Part shown: positions 18,252 to 25,473 of the stretch, piece by piece | Numbering within the stretch: position 1 is the stretch's first letter | Layout: each line of letters starts with the position of its first letter | NCBI GenBank assembly: GCA_934378195.1 | Contig: CAKRPO010000007.1 | Span: 21,231-85,230, forward strand | Reading direction: 5' to 3' | Origin: an uncultured Blautia sp. | Lineage (GTDB): Bacteria; Bacillota; Clostridia; Lachnospirales; Lachnospiraceae | DNA: 64,000 bases | The notes under the pieces: generated by a model | Databases searched by the model: none | What the model was told of the DNA's origin: nothing | What the model saw: the letters and a program-made list of their open reading frames with translations, nothing else | Translations under genes and position numbers: made by a program

Positions 18252-20480
18252 ATGAGCGAGAGCATTACGGGATATATAGATCATATTATTTTTCGAAATG
18301 AAGATAATGGATATACTGTCATGGTATTAAAAGGAGCAGAAGAGGAAGAGGAACTGACCTGTGTAGGGAGTTTTCCGGTGGTTACACAGGGAGCTTCAGT
18401 GGAACTGGAAGGGAATTTTACACAACATCCGGTTTACGGGAAACAGTTTCAGGCAGTCCGTCTGACCGAAAAGATGCCGGAAGATGCACTGGCTATGGAA
18501 CGTTACCTGGGGTCTGGTGCAATCAAAGGAATTGGGGCTGCACTGGCAGGAAGAATCGTCCGGCATTTTGGTGAAGATACACTGCGAATCGTGGAAGACG
18601 AGCCGGAACGGCTGTCAGAAGTCAAGGGGATCAGTGAAAAGAAAGCCAGAGAGATTGCCATGCAGATCGCAGAGAAATCAGACATGCGAAAAGCAATGAT
18701 GTTTCTTCAGAAGTATGGAATCTCTCTGAACCTTGGTGCAAAGATCTACCAGAAATACGGTGATTCTGTGTACAGCGTTCTTCAGGAGAATCCGTATCGC
18801 CTGGCAGATGACATCAGTGGAGTCGGATTTAAGATTGCGGATGAGATTGCTTATCGCATTGGTATTCACACAGATTCAGATTACAGAATAAAAAGTGGAA
18901 TGATATATACTCTTCTGCAGGCAACCGGTGAAGGACATGTCTTCCTTCCAAAAGAAGAGCTTTTTCAGCGTGCATCGGAGCTTTTGGGTGTGGATTCCTC
19001 CTATATGGAAAAACATCTGGTTGATCTGTCCATGGACCGCAAGATCATCCAGAAAGAACAGGAGGATCAGATTCTGATTTATCCGGCACAGTATTATTAT
19101 CTGGAATTAAACACCGCGAGAATGCTGCGTGAACTGGATATTTTCTGTCCGGAAGATGGAAAGATGGTAGAACGCCGGATCGCTCAGATTGAGAAAGAAA
19201 CAGGTACGGTCCTTGATGAAATGCAGAAGAAGGCGATTATGGAAGCTGCGGGGCATGGCCTCCTTGTTCTTACCGGTGGACCGGGTACAGGAAAAACAAC
19301 GACAATCAATGCAATCATCCGGTATTTTGAAGGCGAAGGAGCAGAGATACGTCTGGCAGCACCGACAGGAAGAGCGGCGAAACGAATGACGGAAACAACT
19401 GGCTATGAAGCACAGACAATTCATCGCCTGTTGGAACTGTCTGGTATGCCGGAAGATGACAGAGAGGGACAGCTGATTCATTTTGAGCGAAATGCAGAGA
19501 ATCCGCTGGAGGCGGATGTAATCATTATTGATGAAATGTCGATGGTGGATATTCATCTGATTCATTCACTTCTTATGGCGGTTACAGCAGGAACCAGACT
19601 GATTCTGGTCGGTGATGAAAATCAGCTGCCAAGTGTCGGACCCGGCAATGTTCTCCGCGATATTATCCGCAGCGGGCAGTTTCCGGTAGTAGAATTGAAG
19701 AAGATTTTCCGCCAGGCATCGGAGAGTGACATTGTTGTGAATGCTCACAAGATCAATAAAGGCGAACAGGTAGAAATCAACAACAAGAGCCGTGATTTCT
19801 TTTTTCTCAAAAGATACGATGCAGATATCATCATTCGTGTGGTGATTGCATTGATCCAGGAGAAACTTCCGAAATATGTAGAGGCAAAACCATTTGAGAT
19901 TCAGGTCCTGACGCCTATGCGTAAGGGACTTCTTGGCGTGGAACGCCTGAATCAGATCCTTCAGAGATATCTGAATCCGCCAGATGCATCCAAGAAGGAA
20001 CGGGAAGTCGGCCAGGGACTTTTTCGTGAAGGCGACAAAGTCATGCAAGTGCGTAATAATTACCAGTTGGAATGGGAAATCAGAGGAAGATACGGAATTC
20101 CGATTGAAAAAGGTGTTGGTGTGTTTAACGGGGACACCGGGATCATCAAGACGATCAATGAATTTGCGGAAACAGCAGAAGTGGAGTTTGAGGATGGCCG
20201 CTGGGCGGAGTATTCTTTTAAACAGCTGGATGAGCTGGAACTTGCTTATGCAGTGACGATACATAAATCACAGGGCTCGGAATATCCGGCTGTGATCATA
20301 CCGCTGCTTTCCGGCCCGCGCATGCTGATGAACAGGAATCTTCTGTATACTGCAGTGACCAGAGCGAGAAAATGTGTGACAGTTGTGGGAAGCGAAGAGA
20401 CTTTCCGTGAGATGATCAGAAATGAAAAACAACAGAGAAGATATAGTTCCCTGGATCTGCGTATTCAGGAAACAGAATAA
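18252..20480 (+). CDS. recD2: RecD2-type ATP-dependent DNA helicase
   Basis: RecD2 is a 5'-3' superfamily 1B helicase acting in DNA repair without RecBC. I start at the ATG at 18252 (AGAGGAA just upstream), giving 742 residues, normal for RecD2. The N-terminal OB-like region is followed by helix-hairpin-helix motifs (GIGAALAGRIVRHFG, VKGISEKKAREIA), then Walker A GGPGTGKTTT near residue 341, Walker B IIIDEMSMVD, and C-terminal UvrD-like motifs including AVTIHKSQGSEYPAVI and LLYTAVTRARK. The order recD2-comFC is common in clostridia. Confidence 0.95.
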   Translation: MSESITGYIDHIIFRNEDNGYTVMVLKGAEEEEELTCVGSFPVVTQGASVELEGNFTQHPVYGKQFQAVRLTEKMPEDALAMERYLGSGAIKGIGAALAGRIVRHFGEDTLRIVEDEPERLSEVKGISEKKAREIAMQIAEKSDMRKAMMFLQKYGISLNLGAKIYQKYGDSVYSVLQENPYRLADDISGVGFKIADEIAYRIGIHTDSDYRIKSGMIYTLLQATGEGHVFLPKEELFQRASELLGVDSSYMEKHLVDLSMDRKIIQKEQEDQILIYPAQYYYLELNTARMLRELDIFCPEDGKMVERRIAQIEKETGTVLDEMQKKAIMEAAGHGLLVLTGGPGTGKTTTINAIIRYFEGEGAEIRLAAPTGRAAKRMTETTGYEAQTIHRLLELSGMPEDDREGQLIHFERNAENPLEADVIIIDEMSMVDIHLIHSLLMAVTAGTRLILVGDENQLPSVGPGNVLRDIIRSGQFPVVELKKIFRQASESDIVVNAHKINKGEQVEINNKSRDFFFLKRYDADIIIRVVIALIQEKLPKYVEAKPFEIQVLTPMRKGLLGVERLNQILQRYLNPPDASKKEREVGQGLFREGDKVMQVRNNYQLEWEIRGRYGIPIEKGVGVFNGDTGIIKTINEFAETAEVEFEDGRWAEYSFKQLDELELAYAVTIHKSQGSEYPAVIIPLLSGPRMLMNRNLLYTAVTRARKCVTVVGSEETFREMIRNEKQQRRYSSLDLRIQETE

Positions 20481-20490
20481 TATAATACCA

Positions 20491-20562
20491 GAGATGCGCA
20501 GAAGAAGTATGTCATGCATTGCATGACGCGCATCTCGCAGCAAGAATGCAGAGGCATTCTTG
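20491..20562. repeat. Two nested hairpins between recD2 and comFC
   Basis: First element: outer arms GAGATGCGC (20491-20499) / GCGCATCTC (20528-20536) enclosing GTCATGC (20511-20517) / GCATGAC (20521-20527). Six bases later a second perfect hairpin, AAGAATGC / GCATTCTT (20543-20562), with a 4-base loop. There is no T-run, so a simple terminator is unlikely; a small regulatory RNA structure or a REP-like repeat is possible. Confidence 0.6.
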
Positions 20563-20607
20563 AACAGAACAGAGCAGAGAGCGTGTCATCAGGGAGAAAG
20601 GGCAGCT

Positions 20608-21315
20608 TTGAAGATAAAAGAAATATGTCTGGATATTTTGTATCCGCCCAGATGTCCGGTATGCAATGGGATTCTGAGAGACCGGCAGAGGAACATCTGT
20701 CCGGAATGTGAAAATCTCCTGCATCCGCTTACAAAACATTACTGTATGAAATGCGGCAAACCGGTAAAAGAGACAGAAGAGTACTGTACGCAGTGCAGCA
20801 CTGTACACCGGAGTTTTGAACGCGGCAGAGGAGTGTTCCTGTATAATACACAGATGAAACAGTCTCTTCTCAGGTACAAATTTTTTGGAAGCCGTGAATA
20901 TGGAAAGTACTATGCAGAAGCTATCTGCAGGTACGTGGGACGGGATATCCGGAGATGGAATCCGGATGTGATTGTACCGGTACCGCTCCATCGACGCAAA
21001 ATGAAGATGCGTGGCTTTAATCAGGCTGCAGATCTGGCAGAACGTACGGGATCACTTCTTCAGATACCGGTCGCGGAATGGCTTGTATATAAGGAAAAAG
21101 AGACTCGTTCTCAGAAAAAACTGGATGCACGGGAACGAAAGCAAAATCTGAAAGATGCTTTTCAGGCGGCATATCCTGTGAATGGATTGCGGATACTGCT
21201 CATGGATGACGTGTATACCACGGGGAGTACGGTGGAAGCAATGACAGAATGTCTGTTGGAAAATGGTGCAGAAGCCGTGTTTTTTGTGACTTTGTGTATG
21301 GGAAGTATTTCATAA
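20608..21315 (+). CDS. comFC: ComF family phosphoribosyltransferase-like protein
   Basis: ComFC-type proteins are linked to DNA uptake in competent bacteria, though most carriers are not known to be competent. I prefer the TTG at 20608 as start, since AGGGAG and AAAGGG lie upstream and the product begins MKIKEICLDILYPPRCPVC, the usual ComF N-terminus; another TTG at 20560 lies in a hairpin without a ribosome site. The 235-residue protein has a zinc ribbon built from CPVC, CPEC, CMKCG and CTQC, and a C-terminal PRTase motif LLMDDVYTTGSTVE. It could be co-transcribed with recD2. Confidence 0.88.
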   Translation: MKIKEICLDILYPPRCPVCNGILRDRQRNICPECENLLHPLTKHYCMKCGKPVKETEEYCTQCSTVHRSFERGRGVFLYNTQMKQSLLRYKFFGSREYGKYYAEAICRYVGRDIRRWNPDVIVPVPLHRRKMKMRGFNQAADLAERTGSLLQIPVAEWLVYKEKETRSQKKLDARERKQNLKDAFQAAYPVNGLRILLMDDVYTTGSTVEAMTECLLENGAEAVFFVTLCMGSIS

Positions 21316-21354
21316 TAGTATGTAATAGTATGTAAATGGCAATAGAAAAAGGGC

Positions 21355-21383
21355 TTTTCATGCTTTGCGATATATGTTACAAT
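21355..21383 (+). promoter_or_regulatory. Candidate promoter of the cdaA operon
   Basis: TTTTCA (21355-21360) and TACAAT (21378-21383), spacing 17, about 48 bases before the first gene. A short direct repeat ATAGTATGTA (two copies) lies upstream. Confidence 0.45.
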
Positions 21384-21431
21384 CTATTTATGTATGATTA
21401 TTTCTAATATTATGTTTGTAAGGAGCAGGAT

Positions 21432-21866
21432 ATGATCAACGAAGAGAAGGTTAAGATAATGACGAAGCTTGCCATGTATGAGCAGGGCAAAGGCAGAAAA
21501 TATCTTCCGGTCAGCAAATACTATCGGAGTGATTATATAGGTTTGGCGCTGATCAAGAATTTCTTCCTTGTAACGATCGGTTATTGTCTGATCATTGCAG
21601 CAGTGGCAGTTTATTTCGGCGAGTATCTTCTGGAAAATATACACAAAATGAATCTGGTGATGGTGGGAGTATACATTGTGATCGGCTATCTGGTCGTACT
21701 TGTAGTGTATTCAATCCTGACATATGTACAGTATTCTGTTCAGTATTACCGGGCGAAGAAGAGTGTCAGAGAATACTACGGTCAGCTTACAGAGCTGAAT
21801 AAGATTTATGCCAGAGAAGAAAAAAAATCTTCCGGCAGAGGAACAGCAGGAGGGTATCGTAAATGA
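21432..21866 (+). CDS. Small two-helix membrane protein in the cdaA operon
   Basis: I do not recognise a named family. The 144-residue protein has a charged N-terminal third with RKYLPVSKYYRSDYIGL, two membrane segments (about residues 43-62 and 73-95) and a basic, hydrophilic C-terminal tail. An AAGGAG site precedes the ATG. Its last 4 bases overlap the next gene (ATGA), and the arrangement with the next membrane protein, cdaA and ybbR suggests one transcript, so it may assist the diadenylate cyclase complex or the cell envelope; that is inference from context only. Confidence 0.8.
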   Translation: MINEEKVKIMTKLAMYEQGKGRKYLPVSKYYRSDYIGLALIKNFFLVTIGYCLIIAAVAVYFGEYLLENIHKMNLVMVGVYIVIGYLVVLVVYSILTYVQYSVQYYRAKKSVREYYGQLTELNKIYAREEKKSSGRGTAGGYRK

Positions 21867-22978
21867 CAGCATTACTGGAATTCAAACAGAAAATCAAAGG
21901 AATTTATGCACAGTATGAAATGTATCTGCTTCCTTTGCTGAAATTTGTTCTTGCACTTGTTTATTTTATCTGGATCAATTCCAATATGGGATATATGACA
22001 GCACTGGACAGTATTTTTGTTGTACTGATCCTGGCACTGATCTGCAGTATCCTTCCATCAGGTATGATGATCTTTGCAGGTTTTGCACTGATGTTGGGAC
22101 ATTGTTATGCATTGGGGATTGAAGTGGCAGGTTTTCTGCTTGTACTGGGCCTGTTTATGATGATCCTGTTTCTGCGTTTCAGCAGCGGAAAAAATATTGT
22201 ACTTGTATTTACGCCGCTTGCATTCGCATTTGATCTTCCGGTCCTGCTTCCGATTGGCTGCGGTCTTCTCAGCAGTGCTGTATCCGCACTTCCGGCAGCC
22301 GGTGGTGTGATCATCTATTATTTTGTACGTACAGTACGAATCCAGTCGCAGGTGCTTCTTGGCATGGATTCCGATATCGTAGGCAAACTGACACTGTTAT
22401 CAGACAGTCTCATGAAAAATGGTGAGATGTGGCTGACGCTGATCGCATTTGTGGCTGTAGTACTTGTGGTAAATCTGATTCGTACCCGCATGGTTGATTA
22501 TGCATGGAGAATCGCGATCGTAGCTGGTGGCGTGATCTATGTTGTAATCATGCTGGCAGGAAGTATGAGCCTTGGAGTTTCTATTTCCGTTGTATCTCTG
22601 ATCATTTATACAGTGGTCACGGTTCTGATCGGAATTATATTGGAGTTCTTTGTTTTTGGCGGTGACTATACAAGAACAGAACGCCTGGAGTATGAGGATG
22701 ATGATTACTACTACTATGTGAAAGCAGTTCCGAAGGCTCTTGTAGCCACTTCAGAGAGAAGCATCAAGAAGATCAACGGAGAGCCTGCAAGAGAAGAACG
22801 TAAGGCAGCGGAGCGTGTAGTGAATTATTCCACACCGCTTTTCCAGGGTGAGGAAGTTCCCAAAAAGCCAAAAAGAACACAGCCGCAGGAAAATGAAACT
22901 GCTTCTGTAGTACAGAAGGCAGATATAGATGATATTGATTTCGAGAAGAAACTTGAAGAATCTTTAAAGGATTTGTAA
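21863..22978 (+). CDS. Polytopic membrane protein of unknown function upstream of cdaA
   Basis: The 371-residue protein has about ten hydrophobic segments in residues 20-265 and a cytoplasmic, charged C-terminal tail (EDDDYYYYVKAVPK, then Lys/Glu-rich to the end). I cannot assign a family. It starts within the stop of the previous gene and lies 42 bases before cdaA, so co-expression with the c-di-AMP cyclase is likely. The tail ends in an acidic amphipathic stretch, DIDFEKKLEESLKDL, which might bind a partner. A transporter or wall-related role is possible but not shown by the sequence. Confidence 0.8.
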   Translation: MTALLEFKQKIKGIYAQYEMYLLPLLKFVLALVYFIWINSNMGYMTALDSIFVVLILALICSILPSGMMIFAGFALMLGHCYALGIEVAGFLLVLGLFMMILFLRFSSGKNIVLVFTPLAFAFDLPVLLPIGCGLLSSAVSALPAAGGVIIYYFVRTVRIQSQVLLGMDSDIVGKLTLLSDSLMKNGEMWLTLIAFVAVVLVVNLIRTRMVDYAWRIAIVAGGVIYVVIMLAGSMSLGVSISVVSLIIYTVVTVLIGIILEFFVFGGDYTRTERLEYEDDDYYYYVKAVPKALVATSERSIKKINGEPAREERKAAERVVNYSTPLFQGEEVPKKPKRTQPQENETASVVQKADIDDIDFEKKLEESLKDL

Positions 22979-23020
22979 TTAAAAGTAACCGACAACAGCT
23001 GCAAAAGGAGAGGAGAGTTT

Positions 23021-23908
23021 ATGCGGAGTATTACAGATATATTGGCAAGATATTTATCAGATATCAATCTGCCATCTGTCAGTATTATCGATGTAATTGA
23101 AATATGTCTGATCACATTTTTTGTGTATCAGTTTATGGTGTGGATCAAATTCACACGTGCATATACTCTGTTGAAGGGGCTTCTGGTGATCGGAGCCTTT
23201 CTTATCATTGCCTATATTTTTAAGATGAATACGATTTTGTGGATCGTATCAAAATTGGCGGGGGCATTGATCACGGCAATCGTTGTAATTTTCCAGCCCG
23301 AACTGAGAAAAGTCGTGGAGCAGCTGGGACAGAAAAAAATCATGGCATCAATCATTCCTTTTGATTCCGGGAAGGAAGTAAAAGAACGATTTACAGACAA
23401 GACCGTGAATGAGCTGATTAAAGCCTGCTTCGATATGGCAGAGGTCAAGACTGGTGCATTGATCGTGATCGAACAGGAAATCCGTCTGGATGAATATGTT
23501 CGTACGGGTATTAATGTGGATGCACTTCTTACCAGTCAGCTTATGATCAACATTTTTGAACACAACACACCGCTGCATGACGGTGCAGTGATTGTTCGGG
23601 AAAACCGTATTGTGGCAGCTACCTGTTATCTTCCATTATCCGACAATATGGAGCTGAGTAAGCAGCTTGGAACCAGACATCGTGCAGGTGTCGGAATCAG
23701 TGAAGTGACAGATTCTGTTACGATTATTGTTTCTGAAGAAACCGGACAGGTTTCCGTAGCTCAGGACGGTAGACTGATGCGTAATATCAGTAGCAGCCAG
23801 CTTCGAGATGTTCTGGAAAAAGCCCAGAACAAGAAAATAGTTGATAACAATAAACTGAGGCAGTTGTTGAAGGGAAGAGTGAAGCATGAAGAAAAAACTG
23901 GGAAATAA
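23021..23908 (+). CDS. cdaA: Diadenylate cyclase CdaA
   Basis: CdaA makes the second messenger c-di-AMP from two ATP and controls potassium and osmolyte balance and wall homeostasis. The 295-residue protein has about three N-terminal membrane helices, then the DAC domain with the catalytic DGA motif (HDGAVIV, D187) and the ATP-binding RHR motif (TRHRAGVGISE, R219). AGGAGAGGAG lies just upstream of the ATG. ybbR starts inside its 3' end (23-base overlap), the standard cdaA-ybbR pairing in Firmicutes; glmM is not adjacent here. Confidence 0.97.
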   Translation: MRSITDILARYLSDINLPSVSIIDVIEICLITFFVYQFMVWIKFTRAYTLLKGLLVIGAFLIIAYIFKMNTILWIVSKLAGALITAIVVIFQPELRKVVEQLGQKKIMASIIPFDSGKEVKERFTDKTVNELIKACFDMAEVKTGALIVIEQEIRLDEYVRTGINVDALLTSQLMINIFEHNTPLHDGAVIVRENRIVAATCYLPLSDNMELSKQLGTRHRAGVGISEVTDSVTIIVSEETGQVSVAQDGRLMRNISSSQLRDVLEKAQNKKIVDNNKLRQLLKGRVKHEEKTGK

Positions 23909-25160
23909 TCTTTCTTTAAAGATTCTGTCTCTTGTGATTGCGATTCTGGTATGGCTTTTGGTCGTGAATGTCAACAATCCGATCAGTACCAAGACATTTG
24001 TCGTATCCGATGTAGAATTGCTGAATGAGGCATATATTGATGCAGACGGCAAGATGTGCATGCAGGACGAACAGCAGGTCCCGATCCGTGTTACGATCAA
24101 GGCACAGAGAAAGATTCTGGATCGGATATCAATCAATGACATCCGCGCGGTTGCAGACCTGCAGCAGGCAGTAAGCCTGAAGACGGATCCGGTCATGGTT
24201 CCGATCACAGTATCTTGCGGGAGAATATCAGCAGACCATATCGAGGTGAGTCCGCAGAACCTGAGCCTGCATCTGGAGGATAAAGACACACAGGAATTTG
24301 TGGTCAATGTCACTACAAATAATACAAAGCCTGACAGAGGGTATGAGATTGGCTCACTGACTTCCAATCCGGAGAAAATCAAGATTACAGGTCCGACCTC
24401 TCTGATGAATAAAATAGATAAGGTAAATGCCTCCATTGATGTAGAGGGAGCAACGGAAGATGTGACACAGGAAACAGATGTCAAGATCATTGACAAGAAT
24501 GGTGAAGAATTTACAGATACAGATATGGGTTATCTTAATGTATCCAAAGTATATGTAAACGCCAGATTATGGAAAGTGCAGTCCAATGTCAAGATCAGTG
24601 CAGAATATTCCGGTACACCGGCATCCGGCTATCAGGTAGAGAGTGTCAGCACAACACCGAATGTGATCAGTGTTGCCGGAAGTGAGGATGCTCTGGCTTC
24701 ACTGAAAGAGCAAAATAATACGATCTGGCTTCCGGAATCAGTGGCTGATATTTCCGGAAGAGACAGTGATTTCGAAGAAAAGATCAATATTTCAGATTAT
24801 CTTCCGGATGGCCTGAAACTTACCAGTGATTCCAGTGAAGATGTATTTGTTAGAGTCAATATTCTTCCGGAGGGAAGTAATGTATGTGAAGTTCCGACAA
24901 AGAATATTGTTGTGAATGATTCACCTGACGGAATGCAGGTTTCATTTGATACTGCAAAGATAGAGATTCGTGTTAAGAAGACATCGGACGATCTTGATGA
25001 TCTTACGGAAGCGGATATTAATGCTTCAATTGATCTCAAGGGAATGAACGAAGGAAGTTATGAAGTACCTGTCAGTATTGAAATACCGAAAGGTTATGAA
25101 CTGGTAGATGAAGTGACAACTGGTGTGGAGATTTCAAAGATTTCTACAGCAAATAATTAA
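23886..25160 (+). CDS. ybbR: YbbR-domain protein, probable regulator of CdaA
   Basis: YbbR/CdaR is a membrane-anchored extracellular protein that modulates the diadenylate cyclase. The 424-residue protein has an N-terminal membrane segment (ILSLVIAILVWLLVVNV, about residues 13-29), followed by four beta-rich YbbR repeats up to the C-terminus; typical repeat pieces are YEIGSLTSNPEKIKITGPTS and YQVESVSTTPNVISVAGSED. It overlaps cdaA by 23 bases, so translation is probably coupled. The HPr-family gene follows 14 bases after its stop. Confidence 0.93.
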   Translation: MKKKLGNNLSLKILSLVIAILVWLLVVNVNNPISTKTFVVSDVELLNEAYIDADGKMCMQDEQQVPIRVTIKAQRKILDRISINDIRAVADLQQAVSLKTDPVMVPITVSCGRISADHIEVSPQNLSLHLEDKDTQEFVVNVTTNNTKPDRGYEIGSLTSNPEKIKITGPTSLMNKIDKVNASIDVEGATEDVTQETDVKIIDKNGEEFTDTDMGYLNVSKVYVNARLWKVQSNVKISAEYSGTPASGYQVESVSTTPNVISVAGSEDALASLKEQNNTIWLPESVADISGRDSDFEEKINISDYLPDGLKLTSDSSEDVFVRVNILPEGSNVCEVPTKNIVVNDSPDGMQVSFDTAKIEIRVKKTSDDLDDLTEADINASIDLKGMNEGSYEVPVSIEIPKGYELVDEVTTGVEISKISTANN

Positions 25161-25174
25161 CAGGAGATCTTGTA

Positions 25175-25438
25175 ATGGTAAGTCAGAAGATAACAGTGAA
25201 CAACCCGTCGGGCCTTCACCTGCGCCCGGCAGGGGTGTTGTGTAATGAAGCTATGAAATACAGTTCTGTGATCACATTTTTATTTGAAGGGGGCTCTGCA
25301 AATGCAAAGAGTGTTCTGAGTGTTCTGGGAGCCTGTGTAAAGTGTGGAGATGAGATTGAACTGGTCTGTGAAGGGGCAGACGAAGAAGAAGCATTGAAAG
25401 CTTTGACTGATGCGATCAGCAGCGGTCTTGGTGAATAG
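25175..25438 (+). CDS. ptsH: HPr-family phosphocarrier protein
   Basis: HPr carries phosphate from enzyme I to sugar permeases and, when phosphorylated on Ser46, acts in carbon catabolite control. The 87-residue protein has GLHLRPAG with the active His at residue 15 and NAKSVLSVLG with Ser at residue 46, both at canonical positions. The region GACVKCGDEIELVCEG departs from the usual sequence and holds two cysteines. No ptsI is adjacent; the gene follows ybbR closely and precedes a wall enzyme. It could be the main HPr or a dedicated paralogue. Confidence 0.88.
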   Translation: MVSQKITVNNPSGLHLRPAGVLCNEAMKYSSVITFLFEGGSANAKSVLSVLGACVKCGDEIELVCEGADEEEALKALTDAISSGLGE

Positions 25439-25473
25439 AAAATGTATGTAAAGAATTTTAAGGAGGAGTAGTT

